This document shows, one piece after another, positions 44,583 to 54,733 of a DNA stretch of 64,000 bases. Both the position numbers and the translations under genes were made by a program. This DNA is from Candidatus Zixiibacteriota bacterium (GTDB lineage: Bacteria; Zixibacteria; MSB-5A5; GN15; FEB-12): contig JAJRQO010000036.1 of assembly GCA_024280215.1 (NCBI GenBank), positions 1 to 64,000 on the forward strand. The letters are read 5' to 3'. Each line of letters opens with the position of its first letter. Within the stretch, counting starts at the first letter, position 1. A model generated the notes under the pieces. The model saw only the letters and a program-made list of their open reading frames with translations, was not told the origin of the DNA and made no database searches.

Positions 44583-45572
44583 TTAGAAATTAGCTTTAAA
44601 AGTAAAATACTGATTATTATCAAATACGTCGGTTTGAGTCCAAGTATATTCCATACTTAAATTCATATCACCAAGTGGGATTTTTACACCACCACCAAAT
44701 GAGGCACCATAGAGATAGTCTGATCTGTCAGAGTAGTTATAACCAGCTCTGAGTGAGTATTTACTATCATATACATATTCAAAACCACCATTCCAAACAT
44801 CTTGCGAGAAGTTGTTGGATTGGAAAGTACCAGAAAATGATGCGAAATTTAAGTCTTCATCGATAAAGTCATATCCAAAACCAAGATTAAATGAACTTGG
44901 AAGTTCAAATGATGCTGAATTAGCTCTTAATGGACGGTTATCAACTTCACGGTCAAAACCGATACCTGAATACTGCATTTCAGTACCATAGTTTTTGATG
45001 ACGATTCCTAAGGATAGGCCATTCCATTGTGGATTATAGATAAATCCAAAATCAAAGGCAGCACCAGAAGCAGAGACATCAAAAACGCTTTCATGGATAA
45101 ACTTAGCATTAAACCCAAATTGAACATTAGCATTTAATACTTTTGCGTATGAAAGGTTGAATACTGAAAGTGTTGGTGAGAAAACACGTCCAGTTCCATC
45201 AGGAAATGCTTCAGTGGTTTCGTTCATATCACCAATAGTAACAACTTTGGCACCTAAACCAATAGTACCAAAACCTTCAACAAAACTGGCAAGTCCAACA
45301 TAGTTCACATCAATATCAGCAAAATACGGAAGATGAGTAAACAAAACTTCAGTACCTTCCATAGATGCCATACCAGCAGGGTTCCAGTACATAGATTCTA
45401 CACCGGTCACAGTAGAGAGAACCGCACCACCCATAGCAGCACCACGTGAACCATACGGGATGGTTAACTCAAGTGCTCCGGCAGTACCGACTCTGGATTC
45501 GTTCCCTGCATAAGCCGAGGAAAGGCCTAACACGAGGAGAACGAGTAACAATATTACAATTTTATACTTCAT
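44583..45572 (-). CDS. PorV/PorQ-family outer-membrane beta-barrel protein
   Basis: The 329-residue protein has a signal peptide (about residues 1-22), then the family start with L-T-I-P-Y-G-S-R-G-A-A-M-G-G-A and M-Y-W-N-P-A-G-M-A, and a FadL-like barrel of alternating strands ending in F. PorV and PorQ family proteins carry or anchor type IX secretion cargo at the outer membrane. It is the last gene of a three-gene operon with a sorted giant protein and a TonB receptor. The preceding 19-bp gap carries its own ribosome site, AAGGAG. In FCB bacteria this trio often recurs, so this copy is probably specific to the neighbouring cargo. Confidence 0.85.
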   Translation of the reverse strand: MKYKIVILLLVLLVLGLSSAYAGNESRVGTAGALELTIPYGSRGAAMGGAVLSTVTGVESMYWNPAGMASMEGTEVLFTHLPYFADIDVNYVGLASFVEGFGTIGLGAKVVTIGDMNETTEAFPDGTGRVFSPTLSVFNLSYAKVLNANVQFGFNAKFIHESVFDVSASGAAFDFGFIYNPQWNGLSLGIVIKNYGTEMQYSGIGFDREVDNRPLRANSASFELPSSFNLGFGYDFIDEDLNFASFSGTFQSNNFSQDVWNGGFEYVYDSKYSLRAGYNYSDRSDYLYGASFGGGVKIPLGDMNLSMEYTWTQTDVFDNNQYFTFKANF

Positions 45573-45591
45573 TATTTGTTTCTCCTTATTG

Positions 45592-48500
45592 TTAGTAAAT
45601 TTTAAGAACTTCTTGTTCTACCATTATTGCCATTTTACCAACTTTTTGACCATAGCCAGGAGCATCTACAACATACACATAAATACCTGATGCTACAGGT
45701 AGACCATTTTCTGTTAAGACATCCCAATCAGCGATTGCTGTAGAGGCATCATTTTTCTCGATTGTTTTTACCAATTCACCAGCTAAGTTGTAGATAGAAA
45801 TAGTACACAACGTAGGTAAGTGATGGAATTTCACTACATATGAACCAGGAGAGCTTGAATAACTATTAAACAGATAGAACGGATTCGGTACTGTTGTTAT
45901 AGCATCGAGCATATCCTCTGTTTTATTAACTAATTGACCTGGAGCAGATGTAGTAAATGAGAATACATCACCTGGAGTATTTGGTTTACCAGTCAGTAAT
46001 CTAAAGACTGTTCCTTCTTCAGGAAGATCTTGATTAAATGGAGGTGCAGCCCCGCCATTCCAGTTCACCAATACCGTACGAGCCATTGTTTCTTCACCAT
46101 CAAATGGATAAGTACTAACGACATTATTGACTAAGTCAAGTCCAGCAATATCGGCGTTATAACCAGCTTCACCAGGAGAATCATCAGCTGGCATTACCCA
46201 GTATATCCAATCGGTGTAAGGATCATTATTACCACCAGAAACTGAATGTTCATAACCACCAGCACCAAAATATGTTGTATCCCAAGGAGTAACTGAAGAA
46301 TCAATTTCAATTTCTGAATCACCCCAGTTAGCTAAGTTATATGTACCATCACCATCAAAATCAATCATCCATGGCAACATGCGGACATCATCCGATGGGT
46401 CATCTGGTGTTCCAATACCTGTTCTCCAAAGTTCAAAAGGAACTGAGTACACTGGTTCAGGTGCTGCTTCAAAAGCACCAACAGCATAACTACCACCAGC
46501 AGTAAAACGCATTTCGAAATCATAAATACCAACATCATCAGCATTATCATTTCTCATAACACGACCTAAGAAGGCATCATAAGAACCACGTGTACCACCA
46601 TCATTAGAACCGCCGTTATCACCTGTATGGAAGAACCATGCTCCATCACCAACTTGTTGACCATCGGTTACATAACCATCAGGATCAACATCTGTAGGAA
46701 CAGGGAAATCATACCACCAAGCAGCACCAGCTTCTGGAGGATCAACCACCCCAGCACCGTTTGCAACAACTTGGAAAGATTTAAACCCTAAAGCAGGACC
46801 AGAAACCATAATCCTAAAACCATGTACGATAGGATAATCGTCTGAACCTGTTTGGTTTGTCTGCCAAGCAAGCACGGTATCACCCGCAGTAACATCTATT
46901 AAATGCCAAGCAATATCAATTGAGGTAAATGTTGTATCGAATGGATTATTGATAGGGTCTGCTATCGTTGTATCAACAACAATCCCCAGAGTATCATAAA
47001 ATACAACCTGATATGTATGACCAGTTAAAGAGTCTGGGTTGATAACAGTTGCCGTAATAATACCATCAGATACACCAGTAGTATGAGTAACGGACATTCC
47101 TTCTTCAGCATCAAACTCATAGGTAATATCTTGAACTGTCATTTGAGGAGTCAAAAATACATTAGTTGAAGCTCTTTGAACTTTAAGCCCATTAGGAGCA
47201 TTATTATCAACTGTATAAGCTTCTACTTTGTAGTAATATTCTGTAAGATTATTAAGTTTACCACCATTTAAATAATCTTTAGTAATAGTAATAGTACGTT
47301 TCATTCCATTATTGTCACCGTCAATAACTTTGACAAATGCAAAAGAGGCAGATGATGGATCAAAAATCTCATCAAATACATCCTCAGTTGAATTATCAAA
47401 ATCAAAAGCAGCTATTTTTTCCCAAGGTCCAGTTTTATCTTCACCTTGATAAATCATATATCCTTCTAATGGATATGAGCCAGAGTTAACTTCTGAAGTA
47501 TCACCCCAAGCAAGTGTTACTGAATTTTCATCAATAAATGTATTCACTACTGGAGCAACAGGTCCGTCAATTGTTACCCAATCGTTATCATAGGTTAATT
47601 GAGCAAAACGGTCATGGAATCGCATCAATGAAATTGACACTTTATTATCCACTGCCTGCCCCATAACCATAGCGACATAAATTTCAGTAGAGTCACCAGG
47701 AGCAAAAGTTATTGGACCAGTTGTTTGCATCCAACGACGATCAGATGAAGCAAAATCTATATCACCTTGACCAGAAACTGGATCGCCAGAAAGTACATAA
47801 TTCAATACCTGACCGTCATAAGTATACACCTGACCTGTTTTGTTTAAACCGTTCATGAAATTAAACGCTTCAACAGCATTATCAGGGTCAGTACCATTAA
47901 TATATTTATTAAATGATTCCATGCCTAAGTTGGTCAATGTAGGATATGTTTGACCCCACATTTTTCCATCAGGGTCACTTGGGTCTGATTTAGGAACCAA
48001 CGGTCCCTGTAAGAAATCAAAGCCCATTGATGGAACAGCTTGACCAGAATAGCTTTGATCGGTAACATTATCATTCCAAACAAAACCTAATCCTTCTAAA
48101 GTATCACAACCAACAAAATCATCACCGGCATCACCTAAATCAGGGTCACACCAGATTGAAAAGTTACAGTTTTCAATTGTTTTTGTACCTTTGTTATAAA
48201 CACGATATCTCATGTAAACGATATCGCCTAATGGATTATCTGATTTCCATCCAAAAACAGATTGTTTTACTTCAATACCTAATGGAGCAGAACCCATATT
48301 AGAATGTTGGGCAGCGTCGGCATCATTATAAACTGACCATAAAAATTGGTCACCAATAATAGCTGGTTCACCTGTACTATCAACCGGAGCACCTTGGTTA
48401 GGTACAGCATAAGCCATATAATCAAGATAGTCTTGGTTTGGGTTTCCTGCTAAAGAATCTTTATAAAGTTTATAATTTCTAAAATTAACATCATCTGGCA

Positions 48501-48900
48501 TGAATGTGCCACCAGACATCGGTCCTGGAACATATTCAGAACTATATTCTGAAATTGTTACCAGAGTATCGCCATTGCTGGCATCTGTACCACCAACCCA
48601 TAAACCAGAGGCATAGTTAGGAGAATAGTTACCAAAAATAGTATGATTGGCATAATCATCTAAGTTGCCTGTAAATGGATACCAAGTACCATAGTCATAC
48701 CCAAAAGTACCACCTAAATCACGGCCAAAGTTACCATGGTTGGTTACAAACATTAATATTCTATTAACATCAATAAGCGTAGTGTTATCAATAGTTAATG
48801 AATTTACACTATTACTGATTTTTTCTTTATGCGGAGGTGCTGCTGTAAGCGGCAGAGCAAAAAGGAGAACCAGCAAACTAACAAATATTTTTAATTTCAT
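45592..48900 (-). CDS. Giant secreted protein with C-terminal T9SS-type sorting domain
   Basis: The 1102-residue protein has a signal peptide (about residues 1-20). A large N-terminal domain (G-L-W-V-G-G near residue 108, W-S-V-Y-N-D-A-D near 188) has no enzyme signature that I recognise. An FN3-like section lies around 450-590, with further beta-sandwich regions after it. The C-terminal module has V-P-N-P-F-Y, I-S-I-Y-N-L-A-G-E-L-V-K-T-I and G-I-Y-V-Y-V-V, a relaxed sorting domain. Similar proteins regularly sit between a TonB receptor and a PorV-like protein in FCB genomes. It probably sits on the cell surface and works with that receptor. Confidence 0.8.
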   Translation of the reverse strand: MKLKIFVSLLVLLFALPLTAAPPHKEKISNSVNSLTIDNTTLIDVNRILMFVTNHGNFGRDLGGTFGYDYGTWYPFTGNLDDYANHTIFGNYSPNYASGLWVGGTDASNGDTLVTISEYSSEYVPGPMSGGTFMPDDVNFRNYKLYKDSLAGNPNQDYLDYMAYAVPNQGAPVDSTGEPAIIGDQFLWSVYNDADAAQHSNMGSAPLGIEVKQSVFGWKSDNPLGDIVYMRYRVYNKGTKTIENCNFSIWCDPDLGDAGDDFVGCDTLEGLGFVWNDNVTDQSYSGQAVPSMGFDFLQGPLVPKSDPSDPDGKMWGQTYPTLTNLGMESFNKYINGTDPDNAVEAFNFMNGLNKTGQVYTYDGQVLNYVLSGDPVSGQGDIDFASSDRRWMQTTGPITFAPGDSTEIYVAMVMGQAVDNKVSISLMRFHDRFAQLTYDNDWVTIDGPVAPVVNTFIDENSVTLAWGDTSEVNSGSYPLEGYMIYQGEDKTGPWEKIAAFDFDNSTEDVFDEIFDPSSASFAFVKVIDGDNNGMKRTITITKDYLNGGKLNNLTEYYYKVEAYTVDNNAPNGLKVQRASTNVFLTPQMTVQDITYEFDAEEGMSVTHTTGVSDGIITATVINPDSLTGHTYQVVFYDTLGIVVDTTIADPINNPFDTTFTSIDIAWHLIDVTAGDTVLAWQTNQTGSDDYPIVHGFRIMVSGPALGFKSFQVVANGAGVVDPPEAGAAWWYDFPVPTDVDPDGYVTDGQQVGDGAWFFHTGDNGGSNDGGTRGSYDAFLGRVMRNDNADDVGIYDFEMRFTAGGSYAVGAFEAAPEPVYSVPFELWRTGIGTPDDPSDDVRMLPWMIDFDGDGTYNLANWGDSEIEIDSSVTPWDTTYFGAGGYEHSVSGGNNDPYTDWIYWVMPADDSPGEAGYNADIAGLDLVNNVVSTYPFDGEETMARTVLVNWNGGAAPPFNQDLPEEGTVFRLLTGKPNTPGDVFSFTTSAPGQLVNKTEDMLDAITTVPNPFYLFNSYSSSPGSYVVKFHHLPTLCTISIYNLAGELVKTIEKNDASTAIADWDVLTENGLPVASGIYVYVVDAPGYGQKVGKMAIMVEQEVLKIY

Positions 48901-48919
48901 TGTCTATCCTTTATCTCTC

Positions 48920-51763
48920 TTAAAATGATACTCGTATACCAAAGAATATCATGCGAGGAGCACCATAGTTCTTTGGATTGTTTTCAAGGAAACTATATTT
49001 ATCTAAATACTCTTGACCATTTGTTTCAATGTTAGCTTGACCGTTAGAAGTATTTAAGAATCCGGTAGTGTTTGCTTTACCAGTTCCTTCATATACAGTC
49101 ACAACATTTTTTCTATCTAAGAGATTTCGTACCCAAAAATAAGGCACGATTTTATATTTTTCAGATATTGTAAATGTTTTATCAAGTTTCACATCTACAG
49201 AAGCTTGCCAAGGTAAATTAGCAGAGTTTATACTTCCAGTAGGAAATTGAGCGACAGAAATAGATGTGACCGCATCATATACTTCCATTGGTGTATATGG
49301 TGTGCCTGAACCTAATTGAATAAGAGTGTTAAAACCTACATTTTCAAGTGGTTTAAATCCACCAATAGTCGGTCCTTCACCTTTCGTTGAACGAATATCA
49401 ACATTGGCAATGATTGTATGACGTTGGTCATAATCAAGCGGATTTGTTGTTTTAGGAATTCCCGATGAATTCTTCCACAAGATATTTCTGTTAGTACCAG
49501 AGTAAGAACCAGTACCAGATGCGTAGCTTAATCCATACTTAATACTTGCACTAATGTTTTTATTGCGTCTCATAGTAAATCCAATATCGATACCTTTGAT
49601 TGTACCATAATCAACATTTGAGAAAATATTATACGTTGTAGGTCTCGCAGGTTCAATAATTGCACCTTGAGTTAAATCCTGAACATCTTTGTAGTATGCA
49701 GTAATTTCAAAAGCTGTGTAGTCACCTAATTGACGAGTGACACCAACTTCATACTGCGTTGATTTTTCAGGTTCTAAGTTTGGAGAAGCAAAGACTGAGA
49801 AAAATCCTGCACTCGTACGAGCTTCAAAATAATCATATCCAACATATAGATTCTGCAAATCAGGTCTTTGGATAAATTTACCAAAGTTGACATGCATCTG
49901 TGTTTTATCAGATATAGGGAATGAAATACCCAAACGAGGTGAAAGTCTATGATACTTTTTACTCGCTTCCAAATCTTCTGGATCAAGGACTCTATCAACA
50001 ATGTCAACTGAGTCTGGATCAAAAGGATTATTGAAATTCTTGAACCTTAACGCTTTGTAGTCAAAATAATCATAACGAAGGCCAGCATTAATAATCAATC
50101 CACGCCAGTCAAACCTATCCTGAATAAACAAACCTAAAAAGATAGGTTCCTTTGTATCGTTTTTGTAACTTTCGTTATCAGATTCTACACCTAAAGAATC
50201 GTAACCATAACGGTTTCGATATAATGATCTATTAGCCGTATTATTAATATCAATAGATGCTCCTGTATGACTAAACAATCTTAGTTTATGTTTTGAAAAT
50301 TCAAAACCAAATTTGACAGTGTTAGCCACATTTACCTGAGAAGTAAAGTCACCTTTTAAAGCAACATGTTCAGATTTTTTTCTAAGGAATCCACCATAAT
50401 AGGCTTCTTCTCCATCAATATTTCGTTGGCGGAACAATTCATATTCATCCCATTCAGGTGCAACAAAATCTCTTGCATATGCACTCAAATTATCAAACAG
50501 GACACCGTCACCAGTAAACCGTTCGGTAACAAAATATGACAATGATAAGTTATAATAATTATTGGCATTTAACGTATGAGTCATTTGACCTTTAAAAGCC
50601 AAATTTTTATCTTCAGTACGCGGAGTATGATTGATTTGAGTATTATCAAGCGGATTATTATATGCTTGATTGTATCTCTGCCAATTATCTAAAGATCCGT
50701 TACCATTTAAGGTAAACTTAATGTTTGGAGAAAAATCATAAGTCAACTTTCCTTGATACTGCCAACGGGAAAGAGCATTATTAGGCAAAACATTACCGTC
50801 TGCATTAGGTACTCCATATTTACCAAAAACTTCTTCAGTAATTGGGGATGGTGTTCTATCTTGCAGATAGGTACGGCCACCTGAAAAATAGAAATATCCG
50901 TTTTCTAATCCAGGTAAAGGTCCAGAAACATCAGCGGTGTAATAGTTATGATCATAAACTTTTTTAGCACCTTTTGCGAAGTTATCTGTGACCACTTCGA
51001 TAGTACCTGCATAATTTTCACCACCAGATTTGGTCGTAACATTGACAACACCTGACATAACATTACCATATTCAGCTGAAAAAGCACCCGACTGAATTGA
51101 AACTTCTTGAATAGCATTGTTTGAAAGGTTTGCAGTTGAAAGACCAGTGAGAGGATCTTGTTGTGAAATACCATCAATATAGTAAGCAACCTCGGAAGGA
51201 CGACCACCACGAATATTGATAGAAGGTCCGTCAGCTTTTTGAGCAGCTCCACCACGTTGAGAATTGTCAACATTTGAGTTCATACGAACAACAGAGTTTT
51301 GTAATCCGATAATCTGTTCAAATCCACGTGTAGGCAGAGCTTGAATTTCTTCGGCTTTTACAATGCTAATTGTTGTTGTTTTATCTTTGATAATCATAGG
51401 GTCCTCAGCAACAACAGAAATTGTTTTATCAAGATCTGTAACCTTAGAACTTAACCCTTGATTTTGATATGTTGCCAAATCAGCATGCACATCAACTGAG
51501 GATACTTCCACAGATTGATATCCGACAGCACTGATTTTAACAATATATGTCCCTACTGGAACATTAAGTATAATATACCGACCATCGACGTCGGTTATAG
51601 CACCCATTGAGGTGCCCTGTACTGCTACTGAGACGCCAACCAGCGGTTGCTGATTTTTAGCATCTGTGATAACACCAGTAATTTTCCCAGTTGTTGCGGA
51701 AAAAACCGATGCTGCCATTAACAGTAGTAGAATACAGATGACACTGAACAGTTTTAGCTTCAT
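48920..51763 (-). CDS. TonB-dependent receptor with N-terminal carboxypeptidase-regulatory-like domain
   Basis: The 947-residue outer-membrane receptor has a signal peptide (about residues 1-22). A CarboxypepD_reg_2/DUF4480-type Ig-like domain (about 26-110: I-T-G-V-I-T-D-A-K, G-Y-Q-S-V-E-V) is followed by the plug (about 130-250: I-N-I-R-G-G-R-P-S-E-V, Y-Y-I-D-G-I-S-Q, E-Y-G-N-V-M-S-G-V-V-N-V). A 22-strand barrel ends in R-V-S-F. This is the SusC-like architecture used for energised uptake of glycans, peptides or cobalamin. The partner downstream is not a SusD lipoprotein but a T9SS-sorted giant protein, so the substrate is open. First gene of the operon ending at 44583. Confidence 0.9.
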   Translation of the reverse strand: MKLKLFSVICILLLLMAASVFSATTGKITGVITDAKNQQPLVGVSVAVQGTSMGAITDVDGRYIILNVPVGTYIVKISAVGYQSVEVSSVDVHADLATYQNQGLSSKVTDLDKTISVVAEDPMIIKDKTTTISIVKAEEIQALPTRGFEQIIGLQNSVVRMNSNVDNSQRGGAAQKADGPSINIRGGRPSEVAYYIDGISQQDPLTGLSTANLSNNAIQEVSIQSGAFSAEYGNVMSGVVNVTTKSGGENYAGTIEVVTDNFAKGAKKVYDHNYYTADVSGPLPGLENGYFYFSGGRTYLQDRTPSPITEEVFGKYGVPNADGNVLPNNALSRWQYQGKLTYDFSPNIKFTLNGNGSLDNWQRYNQAYNNPLDNTQINHTPRTEDKNLAFKGQMTHTLNANNYYNLSLSYFVTERFTGDGVLFDNLSAYARDFVAPEWDEYELFRQRNIDGEEAYYGGFLRKKSEHVALKGDFTSQVNVANTVKFGFEFSKHKLRLFSHTGASIDINNTANRSLYRNRYGYDSLGVESDNESYKNDTKEPIFLGLFIQDRFDWRGLIINAGLRYDYFDYKALRFKNFNNPFDPDSVDIVDRVLDPEDLEASKKYHRLSPRLGISFPISDKTQMHVNFGKFIQRPDLQNLYVGYDYFEARTSAGFFSVFASPNLEPEKSTQYEVGVTRQLGDYTAFEITAYYKDVQDLTQGAIIEPARPTTYNIFSNVDYGTIKGIDIGFTMRRNKNISASIKYGLSYASGTGSYSGTNRNILWKNSSGIPKTTNPLDYDQRHTIIANVDIRSTKGEGPTIGGFKPLENVGFNTLIQLGSGTPYTPMEVYDAVTSISVAQFPTGSINSANLPWQASVDVKLDKTFTISEKYKIVPYFWVRNLLDRKNVVTVYEGTGKANTTGFLNTSNGQANIETNGQEYLDKYSFLENNPKNYGAPRMIFFGIRVSF

Positions 51764-52168
51764 GCTTCAATAACTCCTTATATTTATTATTGAGTGTCAA
51801 TTGGTGAGGTTAAAAAGTTTAATCCATTAAAAATTTTTCCCAATAGTAATCTCCTATTTCTTATTGGTTATTAATTGTTTTTTATTCCAATTTATATATC
51901 TAATTAAAATATCCTATTACCTCGACAATCTGTCAACTAAAAAACTTATTTAAATACCTTTCATACCAGTAAGATACGGCCTGTCCATGTTTACTGACTT
52001 TATTACAAATAAAACAAGCTCTTTAATTATATTTTTATTTGTTAATTTATTGATTTTATCTCTGAATTTAATTTCTTTGTGAATTAGATTATTCGCTATC
52101 GATTTTATATAAAAACCCAAAAAAACTGCTGTTTTTTGAGGAAAATTATGGAGAAAAGGTGAAATATC

Positions 52169-52196
52169 TTGACAGGTGGCAAAAAAAGTGTATAAT
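52169..52196 (+). promoter_or_regulatory. Consensus sigma70 promoter of tRNA-Glu
   Basis: TTGACA (52169-52174) and TATAAT (52191-52196) are both perfect, with a 16-base spacer, and lie 26 bases before the tRNA. The rest of 51764-52222 shows only AT-rich sequence with no gene. Confidence 0.9.
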
Positions 52197-52222
52197 ACTG
52201 CCCGATAGCAATTAGAATTGAT

Positions 52223-52295
52223 GACCCCATCGTCTAGTGGCCTAGGACACTGCCCTTTCACGGCGGCGACACGGGTTCGACTCCCGTTGGGGTCG
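52223..52295 (+). tRNA. tRNA-Glu (anticodon TTC)
   Basis: A 73-base cloverleaf folds with the acceptor stem GACCCCA / TGGGGTC, anticodon stem CTGCC / GGCGG around the loop CTTTCAC with anticodon TTC at 52257-52259, and T-loop GTTCGAC. The discriminator base is G and CCA is not encoded. The sequence closely follows bacterial tRNA-Glu. A T run follows immediately and could act as terminator. Confidence 0.96.
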
Positions 52296-52578
52296 TTTTT
52301 TATGTCTAAATCCAAAAAAAGCTCCAATCCTATAGAGTTTTTTAAACATCAATGTTTACAATCTTCTCTCTTTATTTCGGTTCACATAGTAATTTATTTA
52401 GCTCGCATTCCAAAAAAACTTAATTTAATCACATTTTTTATTTTGTTCGCATTCTATTACCGAAAACTCTTGCCCGAATTTTATTTTCTATTACATTACC
52501 TGCCATTACTGATTTATTTTGTATTGCGTGTGAAAAACAAACATATAGAGCGTGTGACGCTCATTTTAGGAGGTCATT

Positions 52579-54198
52579 ATGGGAATATTTAAAGTCCCGA
52601 TGCCACAAAACGAACCAATTCTAAATTATGCTCCTGGTTCTTCAGAAAGAGCAGCATTAGAAATTGAATTAAAAAAATTAAAAGAAAACCCTGTTGAAAT
52701 TCCAATGTTCATTGATGGAAAAGAAGTAACAACTGACACAAAAGTTGATATTTTTGCTCCACACAACTTGAGTCTCAAACTTGGATTCTACTACCAAGGT
52801 GGTGAAGCCGAAGTAAAACAAGCGGTTGATGCCGCATTGGAAGCTCAAACAAGCTGGGAAGCGACTCCATGGGAACACCGTGCTGCCATCTTCTTAAAAG
52901 CTGCCGAACTTTTGGCTGGTCCATATCGTCACCACATGAATGCCGCAACTATGCTTGCTCATTCAAAAAATATTTATCAGGCAGAAATTGATGCTGTCTG
53001 TGAATTAGTCGATTTCTTCCGTTTCAATGCTTACTATATGCAGGAAATCTACCATAACCAACCTGGTAATGCCCCAATGATTTGGGACAGAACTGACCAT
53101 CGTCCGCTTGAAGGATTTATCTTTGCGGTCTCTCCATTTAATTTTATCTCTATAAATGGTAACCTTCCATCTGCTCCAGCTATGCTTGGTAATGTTGCTG
53201 TGTGGAAACCAGCATCAACCGCTGCCTATACATCGCATATCCTGATGAACATTTTCCGTGATGCGGGACTTCCTGCAGGCGTTATCAATATGATATTTGC
53301 TCGTGGAGCTGCTATTGGTGACACGGTACTGAAGAATGAAAACCTTGCTGGAATTCATTTCACAGGTTCAACCGCAGTATTTCAAAATATGTGGAAAGTT
53401 GTCGGCAACAATATCGCCAACTACAAAGCATACCCACGCATCGTTGGTGAAACTGGTGGAAAAGATTTTATCATGGCACACAACTCATGCGACCAAAAAG
53501 CGCTCACGGTTGCAATCGTTCGTGGTTCATTTGAATATCAAGGTCAAAAATGTTCAGCATCATCACGTTGTTATGTCCCTCAATCTGTCTGGACAAACAT
53601 CAAAGATGACTTAGTTGCTATGACTGGCGAACTCAAGATGGGTGACCCTGAAGATTACACTAACTTTGTCAATGCTGTTATCGATGAAAATGCATTTGAT
53701 ACAATTACTGAGTTTATCGATTATGCGAAAAATGCCAAAGATGCCGAAATAATTTCAGGTGGTGGCTATGATAAATCAAAAGGGTACTTCATTGAACCAA
53801 CGATTGTTGTAACTACCAATCCTCAATTCCGTTTAATGGCAGAAGAAATCTTTGGACCGGTTGTTTGTATTTATGTCTATGACGATAACGAATATGCTAA
53901 GACATTACATATTTTAGACCAAACATCTCCGTATGCCTTAACAGGTGCAATCTTTGCTGTTGATAGAAAAGCGGTCGAACTTGCCGAACGTACTTTGCGT
54001 CATGCGGCAGGTAACTTCTATATCAACGACAAACCTACTGGTGCTGTTGTCGGACAACAACCATTTGGTGGTGGTCGTGCATCGGGTACCAATGATAAAG
54101 CAGGTGGTATTCAAAATATGTTACGTTGGGCATCTCCTCGTTCTATCAAAGAGAACTTCACCCCTCCACATGATTATAAATACCCGTTCTTAGGATAA
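52579..54198 (+). CDS. pruA: L-glutamate gamma-semialdehyde dehydrogenase (P5C dehydrogenase)
   Basis: The 539-residue aldehyde dehydrogenase oxidises glutamate semialdehyde, from proline breakdown, to glutamate with NAD. The sequence follows the single-domain ALDH4-like branch (opening near P-I-L-N-Y-A-P-G-S, with R-T-D-H-R-P-L-E-G-F). The general base is E291 in G-E-T-G-G-K-D-F and the nucleophile C325 in Y-Q-G-Q-K-C-S-A; the C terminus has P-F-G-G-G-R-A-S-G-T. AGGAGG precedes the ATG. No proline dehydrogenase gene lies beside it. It may be cotranscribed from the tRNA promoter or use an unrecognised one. Confidence 0.93.
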   Translation: MGIFKVPMPQNEPILNYAPGSSERAALEIELKKLKENPVEIPMFIDGKEVTTDTKVDIFAPHNLSLKLGFYYQGGEAEVKQAVDAALEAQTSWEATPWEHRAAIFLKAAELLAGPYRHHMNAATMLAHSKNIYQAEIDAVCELVDFFRFNAYYMQEIYHNQPGNAPMIWDRTDHRPLEGFIFAVSPFNFISINGNLPSAPAMLGNVAVWKPASTAAYTSHILMNIFRDAGLPAGVINMIFARGAAIGDTVLKNENLAGIHFTGSTAVFQNMWKVVGNNIANYKAYPRIVGETGGKDFIMAHNSCDQKALTVAIVRGSFEYQGQKCSASSRCYVPQSVWTNIKDDLVAMTGELKMGDPEDYTNFVNAVIDENAFDTITEFIDYAKNAKDAEIISGGGYDKSKGYFIEPTIVVTTNPQFRLMAEEIFGPVVCIYVYDDNEYAKTLHILDQTSPYALTGAIFAVDRKAVELAERTLRHAAGNFYINDKPTGAVVGQQPFGGGRASGTNDKAGGIQNMLRWASPRSIKENFTPPHDYKYPFLG

Positions 54199-54208
54199 AC
54201 TATAGTAC

Positions 54209-54355
54209 GTCATACTGAGCTTGTCGAAGTATGCTCATATTTTTTAAAGCGGTTCATTTATTGAGCCGCTTTTTTATTAACATATTGTCATTCCCTTGAA
54301 AGGGTTTGTTGAAAAACCTCTACTTTGGAACATACTTCGACAAGCTCAGTATGAC
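54209..54355. repeat. Perfect 25-bp inverted repeat around the pruA terminator
   Basis: Bases 54209-54233 and 54331-54355 are exact reverse complements, each containing the CTTCGACAAGCTCAG core. A second, imperfect inverted pair lies close by (about 54302-54316 and 54425-54439), and a TGAGCGGAGTCGAAG element lies at about 54387-54401. They are intergenic palindromic repeats, not gene sequence. The rest of 54199-54733 holds no gene. Confidence 0.85.
54246..54276 (+). terminator. Terminator after pruA
   Basis: The stem AGCGGTTCA / TGAGCCGCT (one G-U pair) with a short loop is followed by six T, about 50 bases after the pruA stop codon. Confidence 0.8.
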
Positions 54356-54733
54356 AGATTGTAAGTTGTTGTCTTTCAAGTCACCCTGAGCGGAGTCGAA
54401 GGGTCTTGAAAGACAAGCTGGACTTTTTCAACAAGCCCGAAAATACAGATCCAGCCTTTAGCCTTGTAGGGCAACATTTGCTTTCTCTATATCATCATAT
54501 CAGAGTTACTTGTAACACACAAACTATTATACTTATTAAGACTGTCCATTTGATTATTTTCATACTTCCCCTTTCAAATAATTATTGTTTTCATATCTTA
54601 TATTTATAGAAAATATCGATTGTTCCAAAAATAGAAATAAATTGAAAATAGATTAAAATTATCATATATATCTGTCGATAATAAGGAATATAATTCAAAT
54701 TGTATTGTAACACATAACAAGGAAATTTTAAAC

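Noticed and set aside
52223-52300. tRNA-Glu as integration site of a mobile island
   Set aside because: No integrase gene and no duplicated tRNA 3' end were found on either side.
52218-52592. Open frame of 124 codons overlapping tRNA-Glu and the pruA start
   Set aside because: It begins in the tRNA, ends inside pruA, has no ribosome site, and its product is compositionally odd. The part from 52302 on is AT-rich hydrophobic noise.
54209-54355. Inverted repeats as ends of an insertion sequence
   Set aside because: Only about 97 bases lie between the arms and they hold a terminator, not a transposase. At most this is a non-autonomous palindrome.
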